From Myxococcales bacterium UBA1660 (GTDB taxonomy: Bacteria; Myxococcota_A; Polyangia; Polyangiales; Houyiibacteriaceae), in contig DCLA01000072.1 in NCBI GenBank assembly GCA_002320815.1, forward strand, positions 62,001 to 126,000: a DNA stretch of 64,000 nt, written 5' to 3'. Below, in pieces: positions 40,293 to 49,021 of this stretch. The position numbers and the translations under genes are program-made. The number at the start of each line of letters is the position of its first letter. Position 1 is the stretch's first letter. The notes below the pieces were generated by a model. The model saw only the letters and a program-made list of their open reading frames with translations. It made no database searches and had not been told where the DNA came from.

Positions 40293-40594
40293 TGGAGCTA
40301 TCACCGAGAGACAAGGACAAGCTGCTGATCTTCTGCGCGGGCCTGCTCGCCGAGCGGCGGCGCGAGGCCGGGATCTCCCTGAACTACCCGGAGGCCATCG
40401 CGCTGATCTCCTCGGCGATCCTCGAGGGGGCGCGGGCGGGTAAGACCGTGGCCGAGCTGATGACCCTGGGGACCCAGGTGCTGACCCGCGAAGAGGTGAT
40501 GGAGGGCGTCCCGGAGATGATCGACGAGGTCCAGGTCGAGGCCACTTTCCCCGACGGCACCAAGCTGGTGACCGTTCACGAGCCGATCCGATGA
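40292..40594 (+). CDS. ureA: Urease gamma subunit
   Basis: 100 residues, the standard size. ELSPRDKDKLLIFCAGLLAE, NYPEAIALISSAILEGARAG, KTVAELMTLG and EVQVEATFPDGTKLVTVH are hallmark stretches. It forms the (UreABC)3 holoenzyme that hydrolyses urea to ammonia and carbamate. A strong GGAGGAG site lies 4 bp before the ATG. Stop overlaps ureB by 4 bp. Confidence 0.98.
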   Translation: MELSPRDKDKLLIFCAGLLAERRREAGISLNYPEAIALISSAILEGARAGKTVAELMTLGTQVLTREEVMEGVPEMIDEVQVEATFPDGTKLVTVHEPIR

Positions 40595-40935
40595 GCGGCG
40601 CGAAGAGCGGCGGCGGGTTCGTGCCCGGTGAGGTCCGCGCGGCCCCGGGCACCCTGGAGCTGAACGCGGGCCGGCCCAAGATCACCCTGGAGGTCGCCAA
40701 CTCGGGCGACCGCCCGGTGCAGGTCGGCTCCCACTACCACTTCGCCGAGACCAACCCGGCGCTGAAGTTCGACCGCGCCGCGGCCCGGGGCATGCGGCTG
40801 GACATCCCCGCGGGGACGGCGGTGCGCTTCGAACCCGGCCAGAGCCGGGAGGTGACCCTGGTCGCCTACGCCGGCGCGCGCGCGGTCTACGGCTTTCGAG
40901 GCGAGGTCATGGGCCCGCTGGAGGACGAAGGATGA
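40591..40935 (+). CDS. ureB: Urease beta subunit
   Basis: 114 residues. VPGEVRAAPGTLELNAGRP, VQVGSHYHFAETNPALKFDR, GMRLDIPAGTAVRFEPGQSR and VYGFRGEVMGPL define UreB. It overlaps ureA and ureC by 4 bp each, so the three subunits are made at equal ratio. Confidence 0.98.
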   Translation: MSGAKSGGGFVPGEVRAAPGTLELNAGRPKITLEVANSGDRPVQVGSHYHFAETNPALKFDRAAARGMRLDIPAGTAVRFEPGQSREVTLVAYAGARAVYGFRGEVMGPLEDEG

Positions 40936-42635
40936 GCACCATCGATCGCCGCGAGTACGCGGCCATGTACGGACCGACGGTGGGCGACCGCGTCCGCCTC
41001 GCCGACACCGACCTCTGGATCCAGGTCGAGGAGGACCGGACCGTCTACGGCGACGAGGTGAAGTTCGGCGGCGGCAAGGTCATCCGCGACGGCATGGGCC
41101 AGAGCCAGCGACCGCGCGCCGAGGTCGTCGACCTGGTGATCACCAACGCGCTGATCGTCGACCACTGGGGCATCGTGAAGGCCGACGTGGGCATCAAGGA
41201 CGGGCGCATCGTCGGCATCGGCAAGGCGGGCAACCCGGACGTCCAGCCCGGGGTGGACATCGCCCTCGGCGCTTCGACCGAGGTCATCGCCGGCGAGGGG
41301 CAGATCCTCACCGCGGGCGCCATCGACGCGCACATCCACTTCATCTGCCCGCAGCAGATCGAGGAGGCCCTGGCCAGCGGCGTGACCACCATGCTCGGCG
41401 GCGGCACGGGGCCGGCGACGGGCACCAACGCCACCACCTGCACTCCGGGCGCCTGGCACATCCACCGGATGCTGGAGGCGGCCGAGGCCTTCCCGATGAA
41501 CCTCGGCTTCCTCGGCAAGGGCAACGCCAGCCTCCCGCTGCCCCTCGAGGAGCAGCTCCGCGCCGGCGCGATGGGCATGAAGCTCCACGAGGACTGGGGC
41601 ACGACCCCGGCGGCGATCGACAACTGCCTGACCGTCGCCGACGCCTTCGACGTCCAGGTGGCCATCCACACCGACACCCTGAACGAGTCGGGCTTCGTGG
41701 AGGACACCTTCGCGGCCATGAAGGGCCGGGCCATCCACGCCTACCACACCGAGGGCGCGGGCGGGGGGCACGCGCCCGACATCATCACCGCCGCGGGTCG
41801 GAGCAACATCCTGCCCTCGAGCACCAACCCGACGCGGCCCTACACGGTGAACACGATCGACGAGCACCTCGACATGCTCATGGTCTGTCACCACCTGGAC
41901 CCGAAGATCCCCGAGGACGTGGCCTTCGCCGAGTCGCGGATCCGGAAAGAGACCATCGCCGCGGAGGACATCCTCCACGACCTCGGCGCCTTCAGCATGA
42001 TCGCCAGCGACTCGCAGGCGATGGGGCGCGTGGGCGAGGTGGTGGTGCGCACCTTCCAGACCGCGCACAAGATGAAGGTCCAGCGCGGCAGCCTCGCCGA
42101 GGACCCGGCGGAGCACGACAACTTCCGGGTGCGCCGCTACATCGCGAAGATCACCATCAACCCCGCGCTGACCCACGGCATCGGTCACGAGGTGGGCTCG
42201 GTGGAGGTGGGGAAGTTGGCGGACCTCTGCCTGTGGAAGCCCGCCTTCTTCGGCGTGAAGCCCTCGTTGGTCCTCAAGGGGGGCTTCATCGCCATGGCGC
42301 CGATGGGCGATCCGAACGCGTCCATCCCCACGCCCCAGCCGACGCACTACCGGCCGATGTTCGGGTCCTATGGCCGCGCCCGGTCCCAGACCTCGCTGAC
42401 CTTCATGTCCCAGGCCGCCGTGGACGCCGGCGTGGGGGACGCCCTGGGTCTCGCCAAGCGCATCGTGGCCTGCAAGGGCACCCGGACCATCCGCAAGAAG
42501 GACCTCGTCCTCAACGACCATGCCCCCAAGATCGAGGTCGATCCGCATACCTACGAAGTGCGCGCGGACGGCCAGCTCCTGACCTGCGAGCCGGCGAAGG
42601 TGCTCCCCATGGCGCAGCGCTACTTCCTCTTCTGA
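40932..42635 (+). CDS. ureC: Urease alpha subunit, catalytic
   Basis: 567 residues. Nickel site residues are readable: AHIHFICPQQ, the carbamylated Lys in MGMKLHEDWG, the nickel-binding His in the stretch following VQVAIHTDTLNESGF, the catalytic His in MVCHHLDP, and the flap region. FMSQAAVDAGV and NDHAPKIEVDPHTYEVRADG close the chain. All key residues appear intact, so active urease is expected. RBS overlaps ureB. Confidence 0.98.
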   Translation: MSTIDRREYAAMYGPTVGDRVRLADTDLWIQVEEDRTVYGDEVKFGGGKVIRDGMGQSQRPRAEVVDLVITNALIVDHWGIVKADVGIKDGRIVGIGKAGNPDVQPGVDIALGASTEVIAGEGQILTAGAIDAHIHFICPQQIEEALASGVTTMLGGGTGPATGTNATTCTPGAWHIHRMLEAAEAFPMNLGFLGKGNASLPLPLEEQLRAGAMGMKLHEDWGTTPAAIDNCLTVADAFDVQVAIHTDTLNESGFVEDTFAAMKGRAIHAYHTEGAGGGHAPDIITAAGRSNILPSSTNPTRPYTVNTIDEHLDMLMVCHHLDPKIPEDVAFAESRIRKETIAAEDILHDLGAFSMIASDSQAMGRVGEVVVRTFQTAHKMKVQRGSLAEDPAEHDNFRVRRYIAKITINPALTHGIGHEVGSVEVGKLADLCLWKPAFFGVKPSLVLKGGFIAMAPMGDPNASIPTPQPTHYRPMFGSYGRARSQTSLTFMSQAAVDAGVGDALGLAKRIVACKGTRTIRKKDLVLNDHAPKIEVDPHTYEVRADGQLLTCEPAKVLPMAQRYFLF

Positions 42636-42644
42636 GAGACGACC

Positions 42645-43139
42645 ATGCTCGAGATCCGCAGCCGCCACGACGGCGACGAACCCACCGCGACGACCCTGAC
42701 CCTGCCCTTCGAGCTCCGGCAGCGGAGCCGCCTGCGGGCGACCCTCGCGGACGGCCGGGAGGTGGGGCTCTTCCTGGCCCGCGGGACCGTGCTCCGCGGA
42801 GGTGACCGGCTGCGCGCGGCCGACGGGACCATCGTCGAGGTGCGCGCCGCGGACGAGACGGTCTCCACCGTGCGCGCGCCGGACCACCACCGGCTGGTCG
42901 TGGCCGCCTACCATCTGGGGAACCGCCACGTCCCGCTGCAGATCGGTGAGGGGTGGCTGCGCTACGAGCACGACCATGTGCTCGACGACATGGTGCGCGG
43001 GCTGGGCCTCGAGGTGGCCGCCGAGGAGGCGCCCTTCGAGCCCGAGGGGGGCGCCTACGAAGGAGGCGGCCACTCGCACTCGCACGGCCACTCGCACTCG
43101 CACGGCCACTCGCACTCGCACTCGCACGGGCACGAGTGA
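42645..43139 (+). CDS. ureE: Urease nickel chaperone UreE with His-rich tail
   Basis: 164 residues. N-terminal peptide-binding domain (LTLPFELRQRSRLRATLADG) and metal domain with VAAYHLGNRHVPLQI (the dimer-interface His). The last 22 residues alternate His with Ser or Gly and hold 11 His, which bind extra nickel. It delivers Ni2+ to UreG. Nine bases separate it from ureC. The tail is encoded by a simple repeat (CACTCG...) prone to length change. Confidence 0.96.
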   Translation: MLEIRSRHDGDEPTATTLTLPFELRQRSRLRATLADGREVGLFLARGTVLRGGDRLRAADGTIVEVRAADETVSTVRAPDHHRLVVAAYHLGNRHVPLQIGEGWLRYEHDHVLDDMVRGLGLEVAAEEAPFEPEGGAYEGGGHSHSHGHSHSHGHSHSHSHGHE

Positions 43140-43797
43140 GCGCGCTCCCCCGACTCTTCCAGCTCGTCAGCCCGGCGCTCCCGGTGGGCGGCTACACCTG
43201 GTCGCGCGGCCTGGAGACCGCCGTGGAGCGCGGCTGGGTCACCGACGAGGCCGGCGCCCGCGAGTGGATCACGGGCCTCCTCGGTCACGCCCTCGCGCGC
43301 CTCGACGGCCCCCTCCTGGTCCGCGCCCACCGCGCGCTCCGCGCGGGCGACGACGCGGCGGTGACGCGCTGGGCGCGGCTCTACGACGCGACCCGCGAGA
43401 CCGCCGAACTCCAGCACGAGTCCCAGGCCACCGGGCGCGCCCTGGTGCGGCTCCTGGTCGATCTCGAACTGGTGACTCGCGCCGAGCTGCCGGAGGACCT
43501 CGAGGACTGCCACGTGGCCGCCTTCGCCCTCGCCGCCGAGCGGCTGGGCCTCGGCGAAGCCGAGGCGGTCCGCGGGTTCCTCTGGACCTGGCTCGAGGGC
43601 TCGGTGGCCGCGGCCATCAAGGTGGTCCCCCTCGGCCAGACCGCCGGCCAACGGATCCTCCTCGGTCTCGGCGACGCCCTGGAAGAGGCCGCCCGGGTGG
43701 CCGAGACTCTCCCCGACGACGACCTCGGCGCTTTCGCCCCCGGCCAATCCTTGGCCAGCGCGTGGCACGAGACCCAGCACACCCGCCTCTTCCGATC

Positions 43798-43801
<4 letters not shown>
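43136..43801 (+). CDS. ureF: Urease accessory protein UreF
   Basis: 221 residues from a GTG overlapping the ureE stop (GTGA). RLFQLVSPALPVGGYTWSRG, LDGPLLVRAHRALRAGDD, RETAELQHESQATGRALVRL and VPLGQTAGQRILLGLGDALE are the family stretches. UreF gates GTP hydrolysis by UreG in the UreDFG complex. An ATG is lacking, so GTG is the start. Stop overlaps ureG. Confidence 0.95.
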
Positions 43802-44420
<619 letters not shown>

Positions 44421-44424
<4 letters not shown>

Positions 44425-45008
44425 TGGTGGCCCTCGCCGGCCTCGGCGCCGGAGCGCTCCACGTGGTGAGCGGTCCGGACCACCTGGCGGCCCTGGGCCC
44501 CGTCGCCGCCCGCGCGCCCGAGCGCGCGGTGGGCCTCGGCGCGCTCTGGGGCGTGGGTCATGGCGTGGGGGTGCTGCTCATCGCCGGGCTCGCGCGGCTC
44601 GGCGGGAGCGCCCTCGATCTCGCGAGCCTCTCGGGCTGGGCCGAGGTCGCCGTCGGCGTCGTGCTCGTGATCCTCGGGTTCCGAGCGCTGCGCCGGGTCC
44701 ACGACCGCACCACCCACGACCACCCGGTGGCGGTCCGCAGCGCGCTGGGCGTCGGGCTCCTCCATGGCGCGGCCGGCGCGCACCACCTCTTCGTGGTGCT
44801 GCCCAGCCTGCTCCTCGAGCCCGCCCAGGCGGCGCTCTACCTCGGCGCCTACCTGGTGGCGGCGGTGCTGGCGATGGCCTGCGCCGGCGGTCTGGTCGCC
44901 CTCGGGATGCGCGGCCGCGGGTCGGGGGCCCGGGTGGCCATCCACCGCGCGCTCGGCGCCGCGGCGCTCCTCACCGGTGTGGTCTGGATCGGCGTCAGCC
45001 TGGGCTGA
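44421..45008 (+). CDS. Nickel transport-like membrane protein (UreH/HupE-NiCoT related)
   Basis: 195 residues from GTG 44421 (GTGA overlap with ureG). Six or so hydrophobic helices. The first carries HVVSGPDHLAALGP, a variant of the H-x4-DH nickel motif (here H-x5-DH), and GLLHGAAGAHHLFVVLP is a second His-rich helix. Short cytosolic loop with HDRTTHDHPVAVRS. Its place at the end of the urease operon and the His-rich helices indicate nickel uptake for urease. Convergent overlap of 14 bp with the RCC1 gene. Confidence 0.85.
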
Positions 45009-46215
45009 CGCGCAGGACCAACGTGAGCTCCCGGCGGCGATCCTCGTCGGCGGTCCCCAGCATGCCGGCGTAGTTGGAGCCGGTGCAGTAGACGTCGCCG
45101 AACTCGTCCCGGGCGCAGGTGTGGAAGCGCCCGGTGGAGACCTCGCTCCAGGCGCTCCGGGGGGACGGCGGAAGCGGCGTGGGCTCCGGTCGGTCGCTCG
45201 TGTCGGTGAGGCCCAACTGTCCTTCGGTGTTTCGGCCCCAACAGGCCAGCAGACCGTCGGCGATGGCGCAGCCGTGGAAGGTGTCGGTGTCGACCTGGTC
45301 CCAGGGCCCGGCGTCGATGGTGAAGGGCTCCGCGTGGCCGGTCAGGTCGCCGGTGCCCAACTGGAAATTGCTGTTGTCTCCCCAGCAGTCGATGGCTCCA
45401 TCGAGCCGCAGAGCGCAACCATGATTCTGGCCTACCACCACCTCGACGTGGGCCGCCTCCGACGTCACTTCGGTGGGGGTCCGTCGCTGGCCGGGCGCGT
45501 CGGGCCCGAGGCCCAGCTGATTCGAAGAGTTCCGGCCCCAACACCACAGCGCGCCGCCACGGAGCCCGCAGGTGCTCCCCTGGCCGGTGGAGATGTGCGT
45601 CCAGTCGGTCTCCTCGCCGACCTGGAGGGGCACGTCGGAGTCGGTCGTCGAGATGGGCATGACGCCCAGCTGCCCCTCGGCGTTCCGCCCCCAGCAATAG
45701 AGACGACCGCTCTCGGTGACCGCACACGTATGCGCCTGTCCTGCGTCGAGATCGAGGACACGTTCCCCGAGCGGCACCGAGGTCGGTACGTCGCGCACTT
45801 CGCGGTCCCCGAGCCCCAGTTGGCCATCTTCATTGGCCCCCCAGCAGTAGACCGTCCCGGCGTCGTCCAGGGCACAGGTGTGATCGTTCAGCGCGACCAC
45901 GCTGACGAAGCGACGGTCGCCGGCGACGCGAACGGGCGTGAGCGAGTCGTCCGCGGCCCCGTTCCCCAGGCGGCCGTCGGCGTCCGAGCCCCAGCAGTAG
46001 AGCCCGTCGCCGCCCAGGGCGCAGGTGTGGTCGCTCGCGGCGGCCACCGTGCGACGCCCGGCGATCGGCGAGACCGCGGCGTCCGGCGGCGGCGGCAGGT
46101 CGGGGAGCGCGATCCCCTCGTCGGTGCCCGCGTCGCGGCTGCTGAGCGCGGGCCCGCGCTCGACGCATCCGCAGGCGACCAGGGCCGCGAACGCGACGCA
46201 CCCGAGGCGGGTCAC
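44995..46215 (-). CDS. RCC1-repeat lipoprotein
   Basis: 406 residues from a GTG (46213-46215) overlapping the upstream stop. Signal peptide with lipobox VACG, then a short Asp/Pro-rich linker. Seven or so RCC1-like repeats follow: HTCALGGDGLYCWGSDADGR, LGNG, HTCALDDAGTVYCWGANEDG, QLGLG, HTCAVTESGRLYCWGRNAEG, CWGRNSSNQLGLG, GCALRLDGAIDCWGDNSN, GLLACWGRNTEGQLG and HTCARDEFGDVYCTGSN. Each carries Cys pairs that may form disulfides. These make a seven-bladed propeller on the cell surface. Its role is unknown. It ends an ECF sigma/FecR/barrel operon. Confidence 0.9.
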   Translation of the reverse strand: MTRLGCVAFAALVACGCVERGPALSSRDAGTDEGIALPDLPPPPDAAVSPIAGRRTVAAASDHTCALGGDGLYCWGSDADGRLGNGAADDSLTPVRVAGDRRFVSVVALNDHTCALDDAGTVYCWGANEDGQLGLGDREVRDVPTSVPLGERVLDLDAGQAHTCAVTESGRLYCWGRNAEGQLGVMPISTTDSDVPLQVGEETDWTHISTGQGSTCGLRGGALWCWGRNSSNQLGLGPDAPGQRRTPTEVTSEAAHVEVVVGQNHGCALRLDGAIDCWGDNSNFQLGTGDLTGHAEPFTIDAGPWDQVDTDTFHGCAIADGLLACWGRNTEGQLGLTDTSDRPEPTPLPPSPRSAWSEVSTGRFHTCARDEFGDVYCTGSNYAGMLGTADEDRRRELTLVLRVSPG

Positions 46216-47243
46216 AGCCGCACCCCCACGCCCAGGGCCACGCCCACTTCGAGGCCGTGGGTGCCCATCACGTCGTCGCCGTCGGCGGTGGCCGCGGTCG
46301 CCAGGAGCGGGGCGCCCGCCCAGGCGCCCAGCCGGAGCTGGAAGCCCCCGAAGTGCGCCCGCCCCTCGAGCCCGGCGCGGAGCGAGACCGTGGTGCCGGT
46401 CACGTCGGATTCGCCGGTGAGCGCTTGGTCGTCGGCCACCCCTCGGAAACGCACCCAGCCGGCGCGCGCGCCGGCGGCGGCCACGAGCTGGAGGCCCTCG
46501 GTGGTTCCGGCGAGGGCGACCAGGAGATCCAGCCCGCCGCGCACCGCCACCCCCTCGACCCGGCCGCCGGCCACCACCTCCCGATGGGCGCGGAACCCGC
46601 CGCCGGCGAGCGCGACGGCGACGCGCGGGTGGACGCCGATCTCGACGCGAAGGGTGCCGCCGCCGAAGAGGGACCCGCCGGCGTGCCAGCGGAGCTCCCC
46701 CGCGAGGCTCAGGAAACGCGCGAGGGAAGGGCGGCCGGTGGCTTCGGCGGCCACCTGGTCTCGCTCCCGACGGACCAGCGCCCGGACCGGTGCCGGCGGC
46801 TCGATGGCCGGTGCGGGGGCGTCGACCAAGACCAGCTCGGCCCAGGTGGCCCGGAGCAGCTCGTCCCCGGCGACGGCGATGGCCAGGGCCCGGGCGTCGT
46901 CGGGGAAGCCCCCGAGGCCGAGGTCGCGCTCCACCCGCTTCGCGGTGACCCGGTCGCGCACCTCGACTCGGACCTCGTCCGCGTCGACCGCGACCAGCCG
47001 CAGCGAGGCGATGGGGGCCTCGTCTTCCGCCTCCAGGCAGAGCTGGAGGTCCTGGACCTCCAGGGCCGCGCGCAGCTCGGCGACGACCGCGCCCTGGCGG
47101 CCCTCGGGCCAATCACCGACGAAGATCAGCCCGATGGCCGTGTCGTCCTCCGCGCACCGCTCCGCGCGAGCGCGCGGCGCCACGAAGAGCAGGAACCCGA
47201 AGGCGAGGACGGCGACGCGGGGGGACACGCCGGGGAGGATCAC
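46212..47243 (-). CDS. Secreted protein with beta-barrel-like C-terminus
   Basis: 343 residues from GTG 47241-47243 (overlaps the FecR stop). A signal peptide (RVAVLAFGFLLFVAPRARA) is cleaved near AERCAED. The first 160 residues contain GQGAVVAELRAALE-like and VRVEVRDRVTAKRVERDLGL, and may form a periplasmic domain. The last 180 alternate glycine/hydrophobic strands (GELRWHAGGSLFGGGTLRVE, GVHPRVAVALAGGGFRAHRE, LRAGLEGRAHFGGFQLRLGA, VGVALGVGVRL), ending in L, typical of a small outer-membrane barrel. No family named. Likely made with the FecR protein under the ECF sigma factor. Confidence 0.75.
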   Translation of the reverse strand: MILPGVSPRVAVLAFGFLLFVAPRARAERCAEDDTAIGLIFVGDWPEGRQGAVVAELRAALEVQDLQLCLEAEDEAPIASLRLVAVDADEVRVEVRDRVTAKRVERDLGLGGFPDDARALAIAVAGDELLRATWAELVLVDAPAPAIEPPAPVRALVRRERDQVAAEATGRPSLARFLSLAGELRWHAGGSLFGGGTLRVEIGVHPRVAVALAGGGFRAHREVVAGGRVEGVAVRGGLDLLVALAGTTEGLQLVAAAGARAGWVRFRGVADDQALTGESDVTGTTVSLRAGLEGRAHFGGFQLRLGAWAGAPLLATAATADGDDVMGTHGLEVGVALGVGVRL

Positions 47244-48277
47244 TCACAAGCGCCGGTCACGTCACCTACGTGGCGTCCCGAGGGGTATCGCCCGAGGTAG
47301 GCGGCCTTGGCCCGCTGGCACGCCGCGGTCTGACCCGCGGCGTCGTAGGCCTCCACCAAGCGACCCCGGGCGTCCTGGGCGAAGGGACCCCCGCCCAGCG
47401 CGATCGCGCGGCGGAAGGCCTGGGCCGCCCCGGCGGGATCGCCGAGCTGGTCCAGGCGGATGCGGCCCAGCTCGAAGGCGGCCAGGGCGGCGCGGTCGTC
47501 CCGGGGAAAGCGGGCCACCAAGCGGCCATAGAGCCGCGCCGCCTCGCGCGAGTCGCCGCTCCGGCGGGCGTCGGCGGCCTGGCCGAAGAGCTCGTCGGGC
47601 CCCACGCGCGCCGCGCGGCGGCCGCGGCTGGGCGGGTCCTCGTCGACATCATCGGCCTCCGCGACCTCGGCCTCGGTGGGCGCGACGTTCTCCGCGCTCT
47701 GGACCTCGGGGGCGGGGAGGGTGGCGTCGTCCTCCCAGGTGTCTCCGGCGCGGAGGCGAGCGATCTGGTCGCCGCGGCGCACGTCGACCGCGCCGCGCTC
47801 CACCGTGACCCGGACCCGCTCGCCGACCCGCGCGACCTCGAAGGCGGTGCCCACGACGCGAACCTCGACGTCGCCGGCTTCCACCGCGAAGAGCCGGTCG
47901 GGGTTGCGCACCACGTCGAAGGACGCGGCGCCGGCGCGCAGGGTCAGGCGGACCTCTTCGCCGTCCTCGCGTACGCGCACCAGATCGGTGTCCGGATCCG
48001 CCTGCACGACGCTGCCTTCGGGGAGGCGCACCGTGGCGCCCTCGTCGGCGGTCGCCAGGGTGGTACCCGTCCACTCGGCGGGCTCGCGGGGCCAGAGGAC
48101 TCCGAGGAGCACGGCGGCCGCCAGGGCCACCACCGCGCCGGCGACGAAACGGCCCCGCCGCGGACTCTCGTCCAGACGGTCCTCGATGGCCGACCAGGTC
48201 TGGTCGAGGCGGGCCTCGTCCAGCTCGGGCTCGACGAGCTCGCGTCGGTCCCCGGCTTCCTGTCGTTGGAAACTCAT
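47240..48277 (-). CDS. FecR-domain protein with TPR C-terminus
   Basis: 345 residues, GGGGAGA before ATG 48275-48277. Cytosolic 44 residues, one transmembrane helix (FVAGAVVALAAAVLLGVLW, about 44-62), then a FecR domain (TLATADEGATVRLPEGSVVQ, ADPDTDLVRVREDG, VVGTAFEVARVGERVRVTVE, GAVDVRR). C-terminal TPR repeats (ADARRSGDSREAARLYGRLV, RFPRDDRAALAAFELG, FRRAIALGGGPFAQDARG). FecR/anti-sigma-type proteins relay an outside signal to an ECF sigma factor; this one overlaps the sigma gene by 4 bp (ATGA). So it likely controls the sigma factor. Confidence 0.9.
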   Translation of the reverse strand: MSFQRQEAGDRRELVEPELDEARLDQTWSAIEDRLDESPRRGRFVAGAVVALAAAVLLGVLWPREPAEWTGTTLATADEGATVRLPEGSVVQADPDTDLVRVREDGEEVRLTLRAGAASFDVVRNPDRLFAVEAGDVEVRVVGTAFEVARVGERVRVTVERGAVDVRRGDQIARLRAGDTWEDDATLPAPEVQSAENVAPTEAEVAEADDVDEDPPSRGRRAARVGPDELFGQAADARRSGDSREAARLYGRLVARFPRDDRAALAAFELGRIRLDQLGDPAGAAQAFRRAIALGGGPFAQDARGRLVEAYDAAGQTAACQRAKAAYLGRYPSGRHVGDVTGACE

Positions 48278-48888
48278 CTCTCTCTCCCCGGTGCCGCATG
48301 GGCCAGGACCTCTTCGGCCTCGGCGATGCGGCGCTTCACGGTCGCCGGCGAGCAACCCATCGCGTGGGCCACCTCCGGAATCGTCATCCCCTCGACGCGG
48401 CGTAGCACGATGGCCAGGCGCGCGTCGGTGCTCATGCGGCTCAACACACCGTAGATGGCGCGGAGCTCGGCGGCGGCTTCGGGCGAGGTCTGTCGACCCA
48501 CCAGCCGATCCTGATCGATGGCCTCCCGGTGTCCGGGCAGCAGCCGGTCCCGCAGCGCCCTTCGCCGGAGGCGGCGCCGGGCGGCGTTGACCACGATGGT
48601 GCCCAGCCAGCGCGCGAAGGCCTGGGGGTCGTCGAGCTTGTCCAGCCGGGACCACGCGGTGACGAAGGCGTCCTGGACGGCGTCGTCCACGTCGCGCCCG
48701 GCGAGGAGCCGGTGCGCCATCCCGAAGGCCATCCGGGCGTGGCGCCGGTAGAGCACCTCGAAGGCCGCCCGGGAGCCGCCCCGGGCCGCGTTCACCAGGT
48801 CGGCGTCCGAACGCTCCTCTCCCTGCCGCCGTTGGGCGGCGCGGAGGGGAATGACGACGGCATCGCTGGCCACGGTCATAGGAGCCAT
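48274..48888 (-). CDS. ECF-type RNA polymerase sigma factor
   Basis: 204 residues from ATG 48888; ATG 48879 is possible. Region 2: DLVNAARGGSRAAFEVLYRR, HARMAFGMAHRLLAGRDVDD, AVQDAFVTAWSRLDKLDDPQ, AFARWLGTIVVNAARRR. Region 4: LSRMSTDARLAIVLRRVEGM, TIPEVAHAMGCSPATVKRR. No region 3, as in ECF factors. Overlaps the FecR gene by 4 bp, the normal order sigma then anti-sigma. Target genes likely include this operon. The divergent region with zinc-ribbon gene holds a palindrome at 48944. Confidence 0.95.
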   Translation of the reverse strand: MAPMTVASDAVVIPLRAAQRRQGEERSDADLVNAARGGSRAAFEVLYRRHARMAFGMAHRLLAGRDVDDAVQDAFVTAWSRLDKLDDPQAFARWLGTIVVNAARRRLRRRALRDRLLPGHREAIDQDRLVGRQTSPEAAAELRAIYGVLSRMSTDARLAIVLRRVEGMTIPEVAHAMGCSPATVKRRIAEAEEVLAHAAPGRER

Positions 48889-48943
48889 GGTCGCCGCGAA
48901 CCGGCTCACGGAAAAGCACCACATCCACCGGAATCGTCCACTC

Positions 48944-48957
48944 ACCCTCCGGAGGGT
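48944..48957. promoter_or_regulatory. 14-bp palindrome in divergent promoter region
   Basis: ACCCTCCGGAGGGT is a perfect palindrome in the 133-bp gap between the ECF sigma gene (start 48888, minus) and the zinc-ribbon gene (49022, plus). It could bind a dimeric regulator or end a divergent transcript. Confidence 0.45.
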
Positions 48958-49021
48958 CCGCGCTCCGGGACGGGCAAAGAGCCGGTGGCACGGCGGGTCG
49001 CGATGATAGGCTCGCCCACCG

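Noticed and set aside
42802..43797. Extended N-terminus for UreG
   Set aside because: The frame runs through ureE and ureF out of phase; UreG homology starts right after the GTGA overlap.
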